A stretch of DNA of 64,000 nucleotides from Streptomyces mobaraensis NBRC 13819 = DSM 40847 (GTDB taxonomy: Bacteria; Actinomycetota; Actinomycetes; Streptomycetales; Streptomycetaceae): positions 4,985,501-5,049,500 of the forward strand of contig NZ_CP072827.1 in assembly GCF_017916255.1 (NCBI RefSeq), in the 5' to 3' direction. The notes beneath the pieces were generated by a model, which was not told the DNA's origin, made no database searches, and worked only from the letters and a program-made list of their open reading frames with translations. The stretch's first letter is position 1, and the number at the start of each line of letters is the position of its first letter. Both the position numbers and the translations under genes were made by a program. Positions 17,186-25,995 of the stretch are shown piece by piece.

Positions 17186-17956
17186 CTATTCCGACGCGGG
17201 CCGCCGCAATCGGGCGACGAACTTGTAGCGGTCCCCGCGGTAGACCGAACGCACCCACTCCACCGGCGCGCCGTCCGCGTCCAGCGAGTGGCGGGAGAGC
17301 AGCAGCATGGGGAGGCCCACGTCGGTGCCGAGCAGCCCGGCCTCGCGCGGGGTGGCGAGCGAGGTCTCGATGGTCTCCTCGGCCTCGGCCAGGTGCACGC
17401 CGTAGACCTCGGCGAGCGCCGTGTACAGCGAGGTGTACTTGACGAGGTTGCGGCGCAGCGCGGGGAAGCGCTTCGCGGAGAGGTGGGTGGTCTCGATGGC
17501 CATGGGCTCGCCGCTGGCCAGCCGCAGCCGTTCGATGCGCAGCACCCGGCCGCCGGGGGTGATGTCGAGCAGACCGGCGAGGCGGTCGTCCGCTGTGACG
17601 TAGCCGATGTCGAGGAGCTGTGAGGTGGGTTCCAGGCCCTGGGCCTTCATGTCCTCCGTGTAGGAGGTGAGTTGCAGCGCCTGGGAGACCTTGGGCTTGG
17701 CGACGAAGGTGCCCTTGCCCTGGATGCGTTCCAGGCGGCCCTCGACGACCAGCTCCTGGAGCGCCTGGCGCACGGTGGTGCGCGAGGTGTCGAACTCCGC
17801 GGCGAGGGTGCGTTCGGGTGGCACCGGCGTGCCGGGGGGCAAGGTTTCGGTCATTCCCAACAGATGACGTTTGAGCCGGTAGTACTTGGGAACGCGGGCC
17901 GTCCGCACGCCGCCGGCGGTGCTGCCGTTCTCCGCTGTCCCGCCCTCGGTTGCCAT
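17186..17956 (-). CDS. dasR: GntR/HutC-family regulator DasR
   Basis: A 256-residue HutC-type regulator: winged helix-turn-helix at about 20-90 ([20 protein letters not shown], then [11 protein letters not shown]) and a UTRA effector domain after it. In streptomycetes DasR senses glucosamine-6-phosphate and related ligands, represses chitin/GlcNAc uptake and use, and links nutrition to development and antibiotic production. It is divergent from dasABC, and its operators (dre) lie in front of dasA and nagB here. GGGAAGG upstream supports ATG 17956. The 166 bp after its stop, before the next gene, hold nothing I recognise. Confidence 0.95.
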   Translation of the reverse strand: MATEGGTAENGSTAGGVRTARVPKYYRLKRHLLGMTETLPPGTPVPPERTLAAEFDTSRTTVRQALQELVVEGRLERIQGKGTFVAKPKVSQALQLTSYTEDMKAQGLEPTSQLLDIGYVTADDRLAGLLDITPGGRVLRIERLRLASGEPMAIETTHLSAKRFPALRRNLVKYTSLYTALAEVYGVHLAEAEETIETSLATPREAGLLGTDVGLPMLLLSRHSLDADGAPVEWVRSVYRGDRYKFVARLRRPASE

Positions 17957-18125
17957 GGCGTGCCTTCCCGACTCCGATCCTGCTGCCGTCACCGGCTCCT
18001 CCGTCTATCGCGGTCACATGGTGGCACGGGCAGTGCCCGAGGGGACCGGAGACGCCCAGGTCGGCCCTCAGGTGTCGGTCCGGTAACGGAGCCGACAGCG
18101 ACTCTTATACACCCTTGACACCCCA

Positions 18126-18165
18126 AAAGGTCTAGGCCAAGCTGCGGGCACTGGTCTAAACCATT
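18126..18165 (+). promoter_or_regulatory. two DasR-responsive elements (dre) upstream of dasA
   Basis: ACTGGTCTAAACCATT (18150-18165) matches 14 of 16 positions of the dre consensus ACTGGTCTAGACCACT. AAAGGTCTAGGCCAAG (18126-18141) matches 11. A TTGACA hexamer lies at 18115-18120. Both sites are within 75 bp of the dasA start, so DasR bound here would block its transcription. Confidence 0.88.
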
Positions 18166-18197
18166 AAAGACCACTTTTCGGTCCTGAGGAGAGTGCT

Positions 18198-19475
18198 GTG
18201 AAGCGTGGGCTCATAGCGGCGACGGGTGTCGCGGCCTTGTTGGTGAGTGTGGCTGCTTGTGGGTCCGACGGCGGCGACAAGGACTCCGGTTCCGGATCCG
18301 GGGACTCCAAGGGCAAGACCCTCACCGTCTGGTTCATGGACGGCTCGAATCCGCCCAAGTGGACCGAGGCCGTGAAGTCCGAGTTCGAGCAGAAGACCGG
18401 CGCCAAGCTGGATGTCCAGATCCAGAAGTGGGACAACATCCAGCAGAAGCTCACCACCGCGCTCTCCGAGTCCACGCCGCCCGACGTCTTCGAGATCGGC
18501 AACACCCAGACGCCCTCCTACGCCGCGACCGGCGGCCTCGCCGACCTCTCCGACCTGAAGAAGGAGATCGGCAAGGACTGGACCGAATCCCTCAACAAGC
18601 CGTCCGTGTTCGAGGGGACGCAGTACGCGGCGCCGTGGTGGGCCGCCAACCGCGTCGTCATCTACAACAAGAAGGTCTGGGCCGACGCCGGCGTCAAGGA
18701 CATCCCCAAGACCCGCGCCGATCTCTTCAAGGCGTTCGAGGCCATCCAGAAGAAGGGCGACGCCGAGCCCCTCTACCTGCCCGGCCAGAACTGGTACTTC
18801 TTCGACGGCCTGACCATCGGCGCCGGCGCCGACCTGGTGAAGAAGGACGGCAACAAGTACGTCTCCAACCTCGCCGACCCCAAGGTCGGCAAGGCGATGG
18901 AGGTCTACAAGCAGTACCAGGCGTTCAGCAAGGCGCCGAAGGACAAGGACGAGGCCACCCCGCAGCAGGCCGACGTCTTCGCCAAGGGCAAGACCGGCGC
19001 CTTCATCGGCATGGGCTGGGAGGCCAAGACCGCGGTCAAGGCCAACCCGGCGATCGAGAAGGACCTCGGCTACTTCACCATCCCCGGTGAGACCGCCGAC
19101 AAGCCCGAGGGCGTCTTCCTCGGCGGCTCCAACCTCGCGATCGCCGAGCGGAGCAAGAAGAAGGACCTCGCCGAGGAGTTCCTGAAGATCGCGCTGTCCG
19201 ACAAGAACGAGGGCGCGCTCGCCCACGAGGTCGGCTCGATCCCCAACAAGGAGTCGCTGCTCCCCCAGGTGAAGGGCAACCCGGCCGGTGAGGCCGCGGC
19301 CCCGGCGGCCAAGGGCGGCGGCACCACCCCGCTGATCGCCGAGTGGGCGGCCGTCGAGAACGCCCCCAACCCGATCAAGGCATACATGACCGCCGTGCTC
19401 AACGGCAAGTCGCCCGAGGACGCGGCCAAGCAGGTCGAGGGCGAGATGAACAAGCGCCTCAGCCAGAAGCAGTGA
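18198..19475 (+). CDS. dasA: chitobiose/GlcNAc-binding lipoprotein DasA
   Basis: A 425-residue extracytoplasmic solute-binding lipoprotein (family 1). Its signal peptide ends in a lipobox VAAC with Cys21, followed by a Gly/Ser/Asp linker. A sugar-binding fold then starts KTLTVWFMDGSNPP. In S. coelicolor DasA is the chitobiose-binding part of the DasABC importer, powered by the shared ATPase MsiK, which is encoded elsewhere. GTG 18198 has GAGGAGAG at good distance. Two dre sites precede it. dasB begins 54 bp later. Confidence 0.94.
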   Translation: MKRGLIAATGVAALLVSVAACGSDGGDKDSGSGSGDSKGKTLTVWFMDGSNPPKWTEAVKSEFEQKTGAKLDVQIQKWDNIQQKLTTALSESTPPDVFEIGNTQTPSYAATGGLADLSDLKKEIGKDWTESLNKPSVFEGTQYAAPWWAANRVVIYNKKVWADAGVKDIPKTRADLFKAFEAIQKKGDAEPLYLPGQNWYFFDGLTIGAGADLVKKDGNKYVSNLADPKVGKAMEVYKQYQAFSKAPKDKDEATPQQADVFAKGKTGAFIGMGWEAKTAVKANPAIEKDLGYFTIPGETADKPEGVFLGGSNLAIAERSKKKDLAEEFLKIALSDKNEGALAHEVGSIPNKESLLPQVKGNPAGEAAAPAAKGGGTTPLIAEWAAVENAPNPIKAYMTAVLNGKSPEDAAKQVEGEMNKRLSQKQ

Positions 19476-19529
19476 CCCGCCCGCCCGGCACCACGCACCA
19501 CCGTTGTACAGGGGAGAAGGCGGACGACG

Positions 19530-20507
19530 ATGTCAGCGCAGACCGAAGAGGCGGCGGCCCGGCCCGCCTCCCGGACCGGCAAGGGCGGCGCGCCGCCGGC
19601 TCCCGGGACGCCCAAGCGGGCCGGCAGGACGGTCCCGTACCTGCTGATCCTGCCCGCGGCCGTCTTCACGGTGCTCCTGCTCGGCTGGATCATGGTCAAG
19701 AACGGCCTGCTGTCGTTCCAGAACCTCAACCGGCGGCAGCTCATCCGGCGCACCACCGAGTGGATCGGCTTCGACAACTACGCGGACTCGCTGGGGAGCG
19801 AGGAGTTCTGGCGCGTCACCCTCCGGTCCGTCGTCTTCACCGCGGTCAACGTCACCCTGGTCATGGTCGTCGGCTGCCTGATCGGCCTGCTGCTGGCGCG
19901 GCTCGGCAAGCGGACCCGGCTGCTGCTCTCCCTGGGCCTGGTGCTGGCCTGGGCCATGCCCGTGGTCGCGGCCACCACGGTTTTCCAGTGGCTGTTCGCC
20001 CAGCGCTTCGGCGTCGTCAACTACATGCTGGACCGGCTCGGCTGGCACTCCATGGCCGACTACAACTGGACCAGCGGGCAGTTCTCCACCTTCTTCGTGA
20101 TCACCGTGCTGCTGGTGTGGCAGTCCGTCCCGTTCGTCGCGATCAACCTCTACGCGGCGACGACCACGATCCCCAAGGAGCTCTACGAGGCCGCCGCGCT
20201 CGACGGCGCCGGCGTGTGGAAGCGGTTCACCTCGGTGACCTTCCCCTTCCTCAAGCCGTTCTTCTACGCCACGACCTTCCTCGAAGTCATCTGGATCTTC
20301 AAGGCGTTCACCCAGGTCTTCGTCATCAACGAGGGCGGCCCGGACCGCCTCACCGAGACCCTGCCGGTGTACGCCTTCGTCGAGGGCATGAACAACCAGC
20401 ACTTCGGCATGGGCGCCGCGATCTCCATCCTGACCATCGCCATCCTGCTCGCCCTGACCGCCTACTACCTGCGCCTGGTGCTCAAGCAAGAGGAGGACGA
20501 GCTGTGA
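19530..20507 (+). CDS. dasB: ABC sugar permease DasB
   Basis: A 325-residue MalF-type permease with six or so membrane helices after a 30-residue cytoplasmic N-terminus. The coupling-helix motif is seen as TTIPKELYEAAALDGAGVWKR (EAA loop), the contact point for the ATPase. It forms the membrane channel with DasC for chito-oligosaccharide uptake. GGGGAGAAGG lies ahead of ATG 19530. Its stop overlaps the dasC GTG (GTGA). Confidence 0.94.
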   Translation: MSAQTEEAAARPASRTGKGGAPPAPGTPKRAGRTVPYLLILPAAVFTVLLLGWIMVKNGLLSFQNLNRRQLIRRTTEWIGFDNYADSLGSEEFWRVTLRSVVFTAVNVTLVMVVGCLIGLLLARLGKRTRLLLSLGLVLAWAMPVVAATTVFQWLFAQRFGVVNYMLDRLGWHSMADYNWTSGQFSTFFVITVLLVWQSVPFVAINLYAATTTIPKELYEAAALDGAGVWKRFTSVTFPFLKPFFYATTFLEVIWIFKAFTQVFVINEGGPDRLTETLPVYAFVEGMNNQHFGMGAAISILTIAILLALTAYYLRLVLKQEEDEL

Positions 20508-21334
20508 AGCGCTCTTTGATCGGCCGGGTCTGGCCGGGGGCGACGGCGGTCGTCCTGTTCCTCGGCTTCGTCTTCCCCGTCTACTGGATGTTCGCCACGG
20601 CCTTCAAGGCCAACAAGGACATCGTCGGCGACACCCCGGTCTGGTTCCCCACCAGCCCGACCCTCGAACACTTCGAGAAGGCCGTGGACGCCGAGGGCTT
20701 CTGGACCTTCGTGGCCAACTCCTTCATCACCACGGGCGTCGCCGTCCTGCTGTCGCTGGTGATCGCGCTGCTGGCCTCCTTCGCCATCGCCCGGATGCGC
20801 TTCCGGGGCCGGCGGAGCTTCATCCTGGTGATGATGATGGCCCAGATGGCGCCCTGGGAGGTCATGGTCATCGCGTACTACATGATCGTGCGCGACGCCG
20901 ACATGCTGAACAGCCTGCTGCCGCTCATCGGCATCTACACCCTGATGGTGCTGCCCTTCACCATCCTGACGCTCCGCGGCTACGTCGCCGCTGTGCCGAA
21001 GGAACTGGAGGAGTCCGCCATGGTCGACGGCTGCACCCGCGCCCAGGCGTTCCGCCGGGTGATCTTCCCGCTGCTGGCACCCGGCCTGATGGCCACCTCC
21101 CTCTTCGGCTTCATCACCGTGTGGAACGAGTTCCCCTACGTGCTCATCCTGAGCAAGGACCCCTCCGCGCAGACGCTGCCGCTCTGGCTCACCGGTTTCC
21201 GGACCACCTTCGGCGACGACTGGGGTGCCACCATGGCCGCCTCCTCCCTCTTCGCCGTCCCCATCCTCATCCTGTTCGTCTTCCTGCAGCGCAGGGCCGT
21301 CGGAGGACTGACCTCCGGCGCGGTGAAGGGCTAG
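20504..21334 (+). CDS. dasC: ABC sugar permease DasC
   Basis: A 276-residue MalG-type permease with six predicted helices and the EAA loop AVPKELEESAMVDGCTRAQA. It pairs with DasB. The start GTG lies inside the dasB stop, so translation is coupled. The GH3 hexosaminidase gene starts 10 nt after its stop, so import and cleavage of the sugar are probably co-expressed from the dre-controlled promoter. Confidence 0.94.
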   Translation: MKRSLIGRVWPGATAVVLFLGFVFPVYWMFATAFKANKDIVGDTPVWFPTSPTLEHFEKAVDAEGFWTFVANSFITTGVAVLLSLVIALLASFAIARMRFRGRRSFILVMMMAQMAPWEVMVIAYYMIVRDADMLNSLLPLIGIYTLMVLPFTILTLRGYVAAVPKELEESAMVDGCTRAQAFRRVIFPLLAPGLMATSLFGFITVWNEFPYVLILSKDPSAQTLPLWLTGFRTTFGDDWGATMAASSLFAVPILILFVFLQRRAVGGLTSGAVKG

Positions 21335-21344
21335 CACTGCACTC

Positions 21345-22868
21345 ATGGACACGCTGACCCGAGACGCGCTCACCGTTCTCCAGCCCGGCTTCACCGGGAC
21401 CACCCCGCCCGACTGGGTGCTGCGCCGGCTCGGCGAAGGACTCGCCGCCGTCGGGCTGTTCGGCCGCAACGTCGCCACGCCGGAACAACTCGCCGCCCTC
21501 ACCGCCCGGCTGCGCGCCGAGCGGGACGACGTGCTCGTCGCGATCGACGAGGAGGGCGGCGACGTCACCCGGCTGGAGGTCCGCACCGGCTCCTCCTTCC
21601 CCGGCAACCTCGCGCTCGGCGCGGTCGACGACCCGGACCTGACCCGGTCCGTCGCCCGCGAACTGGGCCGCCGGCTCGCCGAGTGCGGGATCAACCTCAA
21701 CTGGGCGCCCTCCGCCGACGTCAACTCCGACCCCGACAACCCCGTCATCGGCGTACGGTCCTTCGGCGCCGACCCGGAACTCGTCGCCCGGCACACCGCC
21801 GCCTACGTCGAGGGCCTCCAGGCGGCGGGCGTGGCCGCCTGCACCAAGCACTTCCCCGGCCACGGCGACACCTCCGTCGACTCCCACGACGACATGCCCC
21901 GGGTGGGCGTCGACCTGCCGACGCTCCGGGCGCGGGACCTGCCGCCCTTCCACGCGGCCGTCGCGGCCGGCACCAAGGCCGTGATGAGCGCGCACATCCT
22001 GCTGCCCGCCCTCGACCCCCGGCTGCCGGCCACCCTCAGCCCCGACGTCCTGCACGGCCTGCTCCGGGCCCCCGTCGAGCGGGGCGGCCTCGGCTTCGAC
22101 GGCCTGATCGTCACCGACGGCATCGAGATGCGGGCCATCTCCGCCGCCTGGGGCATCGAACGCGGCGGCGTCCTGGCCCTGGCCGCGGGCTGCGACGCCA
22201 TCTGCGTCGGCGGCGGGCATTCCGACGAGGGCACCGTCCTGCGGCTGCGCGACGCCATCGTCGACGCCGTCCGCTCGGGCGAACTCCCCGAGGAACGGCT
22301 CTCCGACGCCGCCACCCGCGTCCGCGCGCTCGCCCGCTGGGCCTCGAAGGCGGGGGAGGGCGCGCGGGAGGGGAGCGCGCCCACCCCCGACATCGGCCTC
22401 ACCGCCGCCCGCCGAGCCCTGCGCGTCACGGCTCCGACCGGCCGCGGCGCGTCCGGCGGTGGGGCCGACGGCCCCGCTCGGGAGGGTCCGGTCCACGTGG
22501 CCGCGTACACCCCGTCGGCCAACTTCGCCGTGGGCGACGAGACCCCCTGGGGGATCGCCGCCGACCTGGCCCGCCTGCTCCCGGGCACGTCGACCGGCAA
22601 CTACGGTCCGGCCACCGCGGATGCCGATGCCGTGCTGCGGGACGCCGACGGGCGACCGGTCGTCGCGGTGGTACGGGACGTCCACCGCCACCCGTGGATG
22701 GCCACCGCCCTGGCTGCCCTGGTCGCCGCCCGGCCCGACACCGTCGTGGTCGAGATGGGCCTGCCTCAGGCCCCGCCCACCGGCGCCCTGCACATCGCCA
22801 CCCATGGCGCGGCCCGCGTATGCGGCACGGCCGCCGCCGAGGCCATCGCGGGCCGCATCGCCGGCTGA
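21345..22868 (+). CDS. GH3 beta-N-acetylhexosaminidase (NagZ-like)
   Basis: A 507-residue glycoside hydrolase family 3 protein without signal peptide, so cytoplasmic. The family signature KHFPGHGDTSVDSHDDMP is present; the D/H of this loop act as general acid/base in NagZ-type enzymes, and FDGLIVTDGIEM carries the nucleophilic Asp. The C-terminal 170 residues form an extra domain. Placed 10 nt behind dasC, it likely splits imported chitobiose to GlcNAc, the step known for this locus. No clear ribosome-binding site is seen, which suggests coupling to dasC. Confidence 0.9.
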   Translation: MDTLTRDALTVLQPGFTGTTPPDWVLRRLGEGLAAVGLFGRNVATPEQLAALTARLRAERDDVLVAIDEEGGDVTRLEVRTGSSFPGNLALGAVDDPDLTRSVARELGRRLAECGINLNWAPSADVNSDPDNPVIGVRSFGADPELVARHTAAYVEGLQAAGVAACTKHFPGHGDTSVDSHDDMPRVGVDLPTLRARDLPPFHAAVAAGTKAVMSAHILLPALDPRLPATLSPDVLHGLLRAPVERGGLGFDGLIVTDGIEMRAISAAWGIERGGVLALAAGCDAICVGGGHSDEGTVLRLRDAIVDAVRSGELPEERLSDAATRVRALARWASKAGEGAREGSAPTPDIGLTAARRALRVTAPTGRGASGGGADGPAREGPVHVAAYTPSANFAVGDETPWGIAADLARLLPGTSTGNYGPATADADAVLRDADGRPVVAVVRDVHRHPWMATALAALVAARPDTVVVEMGLPQAPPTGALHIATHGAARVCGTAAAEAIAGRIAG

Positions 22869-22870
22869 GA

Positions 22871-22905
22871 CGGGCCGGGCCGAGTCGCCGACCCGGCCCG
22901 GCCCG
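22871..22905 (+). terminator. hairpin ending the das operon
   Basis: CGGGCCGGGC (22871-22880) pairs with GCCCGGCCCG (22896-22905), directly after the hexosaminidase stop. The stem is fully GC and has no U tract. Confidence 0.6.
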
Positions 22906-23065
22906 GTCGTCGACCGGTCCGCGATGGCCACCGCACCACGTTCGGTTCGCCCGGGCGGGGGTGATCCGCCGTACGTCCTGCGGGGCCAGGGCGGTCCCCG
23001 TCGAAGCCGTGCGCCCGCCGGTTGGGGCAGGCCCCCGGACCGGCAGGGCCTCCTCCGGCCCGGCC

Positions 23066-23141
23066 GGATCCACCCGGCCTGGTTGGATCCACCCGGCCTG
23101 GTCGGACCCACCCGGCCCGACCGGGCCCGCCGGCCGGCCGG
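23066..23141. repeat. 19-bp tandem repeat, four units
   Basis: The unit GGATCCACCCGGCCTGGTT starts at 23066 and 23085, then as diverged copies at 23104 (GGACCC...) and 23123 (GGGCCC...). It lies in the 338-bp gap between the convergent hexosaminidase and nagB genes, which holds nothing else but a 30-bp duplication and a hairpin. Confidence 0.8.
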
Positions 23142-23166
23142 AGTCCGTCGCGGTTCCCGGCCGCCC

Positions 23167-23226
23167 GGTGCCGGCCTTACAGCCCCTGCCAGCTCGGGTG
23201 CCGGCCTTACAGCCCCTGCCAGCTCG
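23167..23226. repeat. perfect 30-bp tandem duplication of the nagB 3' end
   Basis: The 30-bp block starting GGTGCCGGCCTTACAGCCCC occurs at 23167-23196 and again, identically, at 23197-23226. The second copy contains the nagB stop and last codons, so the first copy is a spare stop-containing tail just past the gene. It looks like a recent slippage duplication. Confidence 0.9.
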
Positions 23227-23989
23227 GCTTCGCAGCGTACGTGGCGCGGAAGTAGTCGGCGAGCCGGAGCCGCGAGGCCGCCGCCTCGTCGACGACCACG
23301 GTCGCGTGCGGGTGCAGCTGGAGGGCGGACGCCGGCACCAGCGCGGAGACCGGGCCTTCCACGGTCTGGGCCACCGCCTCCGCCTTGCCCTCCCCGGTGG
23401 CCAACAGCACCAGGTGCCGCGCCTCCAGGATGGTGCCGATGCCCTGGGTGATGACGTGGTGGGGGACCTCGTCGATGCTGTCGAAGAACCGGGCGTTGTC
23501 CTGCCGGGTCTGCTCGGTCAGCGTCTTGATCCGGGTGCGGGAGGCGAGGGACGAGCACGGCTCGTTGAACCCGATGTGCCCGTCGGTGCCGATGCCGAGC
23601 AACTGGAGGTCCACACCGCCCGCCTCGGACAGCGCGCGGTCGTACGCGTCGCACGCTCCCTGGACGTCCTCGGCGGTGCCGTCCGGGCCCATGAACGAGG
23701 ACTCGGTCAGCCCGAGCGGCTCCACCACCTGGCGCAGCACCGTCGACCGGTACGACTCCGGGTGGTCGGCGGGCAGGCCGACGTACTCGTCCAACTGGCA
23801 GATGCGGGCGCGCGAGGCGTCCAGGGAACCGGAGCGGACCATGTCCGCCAGGGCGTCATAGATGGGCAGCGGCGTCGAGCCGGTGGCAACGCCGAGCAGA
23901 GCGTCGGGCTTGCGGCTCAGCAGGGCGGCGATGGCCTCCGCGATGAGAGCGCCGCCTGCCTTGGCGTCCGGGACGATGACAACTTCCAC
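23207..23989 (-). CDS. nagB: glucosamine-6-phosphate deaminase
   Basis: A 260-residue NagB that converts GlcN-6-P to fructose-6-P and ammonia. Seen motifs: LGVATGSTPLPIYDAL (phosphate loop), CQLDEYVGLPADHPESY with the catalytic Asp, and GIGTDGHIGFNEP with the catalytic His/Glu region. It closes the amino-sugar pathway fed by DasABC and, by consuming GlcN-6-P, lowers the DasR effector. A dre-like site lies 26 bp upstream of its ATG. The last codons are duplicated in tandem downstream of the stop. Confidence 0.95.
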   Translation of the reverse strand: MEVVIVPDAKAGGALIAEAIAALLSRKPDALLGVATGSTPLPIYDALADMVRSGSLDASRARICQLDEYVGLPADHPESYRSTVLRQVVEPLGLTESSFMGPDGTAEDVQGACDAYDRALSEAGGVDLQLLGIGTDGHIGFNEPCSSLASRTRIKTLTEQTRQDNARFFDSIDEVPHHVITQGIGTILEARHLVLLATGEGKAEAVAQTVEGPVSALVPASALQLHPHATVVVDEAAASRLRLADYFRATYAAKPSWQGL

Positions 23990-24015
23990 GCTGGGCCTGC
24001 CGATCTTGGGATTGG

Positions 24016-24031
24016 GGTGGTATAGACCAAT
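24016..24031 (-). promoter_or_regulatory. dre-like DasR operator of nagB
   Basis: GGTGGTATAGACCAAT matches 12 of 16 positions of the dre consensus, with the TGGT-N4-ACCA core intact. It lies 26-42 bp upstream of the nagB start, a repressing position. Confidence 0.82.
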
Positions 24032-24069
24032 CTAACAGAGCCCGGCCCAGGGAGAAGGTCACCCGCGCG

Positions 24070-24831
24070 TCACAGCAGAGAGCCTCCCGTCGCGTCGATC
24101 CACTGCCCTGTTACCCACCGCCCCTCGGGTGAGGCCAGAAAGCCCACCACATCGGCTATGTCCCGCGGCTCCCCGATCCGCCGGAAGGGCGAGAGGTCGG
24201 CCATGGCCTCCCAGGCCGCCTTGTTCTCCTCGCCTCGCAGCCAGCCGGCGTTCATGTCCGTGTCGATCACGCCGGGAGCCACGGCGTTGACCGTGATGCC
24301 GCGCGCGCCCACCTCCTTGGCGAGCGTCATGGTGAACACGTCGAGGGCGCCCTTGGTCATCGCGTACGCGATGAGCTCCGTCATGCCCGCCCGTCGGGAC
24401 AGCCCCGTCGACACGTTCACGACCCGGCCGCCGTCCCGCATCCGCTCCAGCCCGAGCTTGGTGATGAAGAAGGGGGCCTTGGTGTTGAGCGCGAAGACGT
24501 CGTCGAACTCCTCCGGCGTCGTCTCGCCGATCGGCTTGCGCGCCCCGTCCGTCCCGGCGTTGTTGACCAGGACGTCCACCCCGTCCGCCTGCTCGTCGTA
24601 CGCCGCCCACAGTTCCTCGGCGTCGCCCGGTACACCCAATCGTGCCCGCACCGTGAAGGCGGAACCGCCCGCGGCCGTGATCGCCGCGACCGTCTCCGCG
24701 GCCGCCCGCTCGTCCCGCCCGTAGTGCACGGCCACCCGCGCGCCGTCCCGTGCCAGTCGTTCGGAGATCGCCCTGCCGATGCCCCGGCTGCCGCCCGTCA
24801 CCAGTGCCGTCCTGCCCGTGAGCGCGCCCAT
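24070..24831 (-). CDS. short-chain dehydrogenase/reductase
   Basis: A 253-residue classical SDR: cofactor motif TGGSRGIG at 13-20, NNAG strand motif in VLVNNAGTDGA, the Ser/Tyr/Lys set with YAMTKGAL as YxxxK, and a PGVIDTDM substrate loop. The Arg-rich HYGRDERAA segment after beta2 suggests NADP(H). The substrate is unknown. It is divergent from a TetR-type regulator 85 bp away, so that regulator probably controls it. The shared gap is AT-rich by local standards. Confidence 0.88.
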   Translation of the reverse strand: MGALTGRTALVTGGSRGIGRAISERLARDGARVAVHYGRDERAAAETVAAITAAGGSAFTVRARLGVPGDAEELWAAYDEQADGVDVLVNNAGTDGARKPIGETTPEEFDDVFALNTKAPFFITKLGLERMRDGGRVVNVSTGLSRRAGMTELIAYAMTKGALDVFTMTLAKEVGARGITVNAVAPGVIDTDMNAGWLRGEENKAAWEAMADLSPFRRIGEPRDIADVVGFLASPEGRWVTGQWIDATGGSLL

Positions 24832-24916
24832 GGGAGCCGCCCCCCCCTCTTTCCCTAGGGATCGTTACAGAAATAAGGTAGCAGGGATTCTTGAGTGAGC
24901 GCTATAAAATTTCGGC

Positions 24917-25534
24917 ATGGCGACGAAACAGCGCGGCCGTCCCCGGTCCTTCGACCGGGCCACGGCCCTGGAGCAGGCGATCATGGCCTTCTGGGAGCAT
25001 GGCTACGAGGCCACCTCCATCGCGGACCTCACGCGCAGCATGGGCATCGGCGCCCCCAGCCTCTACGCCGCGTTCGGTGACAAGAAGGCCCTGTTCAGCG
25101 CGGCCGTCGAGGAGTACGGCCACACGTACGGCGCGTTCCTCGGCCGCGCTCTCGACGAGGAGCCGACCGCGCGCCGGGGGGTCGCGCGGATGCTGCGCGA
25201 GGCCGCCGCCGAGTACACCGCCCCCGGTCGCCCGCCCGGCTGCCTGATCATCACGGCCGCCGTCAACGCGACGGAGGCGTCGGCGGATGTGGTCGCGTCC
25301 CTGCGTGAGCAGCGGGAGGCGAACGTCCACGCCATGGAGCAGGCCATCGAGGCCGACAAGGCCGTCGGGGAGCTGCCCGAAGACACCGACCCGCGCGCCC
25401 TCGCTCGCTTCACGGCCGTCGTCATCCAGGGCATGTCGCAGCAGGCGCGCGACGGCGCGAGCCGTGAGGAGCTCGAGGCGGTGGCGGAGTTGGCCCTCCG
25501 TGCCTGGCCGGACGGCGGTCCGGGCGACCGCTGA
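24917..25534 (+). CDS. TetR-family regulator
   Basis: A 205-residue TetR/AcrR protein. The helix-turn-helix occupies about residues 10-60 (TSIADLTRSMGIGAPSLYAAFGDKK), with a typical all-alpha ligand domain after it, including a GCLIITAAVNA segment. It faces the SDR gene, and such pairs are usually repressor plus inducible detoxifying oxidoreductase. The ligand is unknown. ATG 24917 is the first start after the AT-rich gap. Confidence 0.87.
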   Translation: MATKQRGRPRSFDRATALEQAIMAFWEHGYEATSIADLTRSMGIGAPSLYAAFGDKKALFSAAVEEYGHTYGAFLGRALDEEPTARRGVARMLREAAAEYTAPGRPPGCLIITAAVNATEASADVVASLREQREANVHAMEQAIEADKAVGELPEDTDPRALARFTAVVIQGMSQQARDGASREELEAVAELALRAWPDGGPGDR

Positions 25535-25553
25535 CGGGGTGAGGCGCGTCCGG

Positions 25554-25610
25554 GTGGACGCTCCGGGAGAAGGCGGACGCCTCGGGATAAGACGGACGCC
25601 TCGGGAGAGG
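25554..25610. repeat. 19-bp tandem repeat, three units
   Basis: GGACGCCTCGGG-type units begin at 25556 (diverged), 25575 and 25594, exactly 19 bp apart, just after the TetR gene. The rest of the 461-bp gap to the sensor kinase (25535-25995) holds a dre-like site at 25830 and otherwise no feature I recognise. Confidence 0.75.
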
Positions 25611-25829
25611 GCGGCGACGCGGCTGCGCCACGGGCCGCGGCGCCTGACGGGGACCCTCGACCCCGCCGGCACCGCAGCCCGGAGCTGATATCGGCCGGAC
25701 CGGACACCGCGGGGTGTGCGAGCCCCGCGTCCGGAGCGGCCGACCGGAGGCCGTGGCGCGGTCAGGGCAGAGAGCGCCGGGCCTCGTGCCGCCCTCCTGT
25801 GCGGGGAGGGCGGGGCTTTACCCGTTCAT

Positions 25830-25845
25830 TGTGGACTAGACCATT
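25830..25845 (+). promoter_or_regulatory. dre-like site upstream of the sensor kinase gene
   Basis: TGTGGACTAGACCATT matches 12 of 16 positions of the DasR element ACTGGTCTAGACCACT, including the CTAGACCA half. It lies 150 bp ahead of the kinase start and within 2 kb of nagB. Match strength equals that of the nagB site. Confidence 0.55.
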
Positions 25846-25995
25846 CGCCCTGTCCATGCCCGCGCGCCGAACTCCGCGTGTCCCGGCGGCGAATGACCGG
25901 TGTCGCGCCGTGCGGGCGGCTCCGTCGGCACACTGCGCGCCCGCGCCCGCGCCGCCCGCTCCACCGAGCCGCAAAAAGGAATTAGGCTCACAGCC

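Noticed and set aside
21267..23654. 795-codon minus-strand frame opposite the GH3 gene and the repeats
   Set aside because: Shadow frame crossing two real genes and an intergenic repeat, with no domain.
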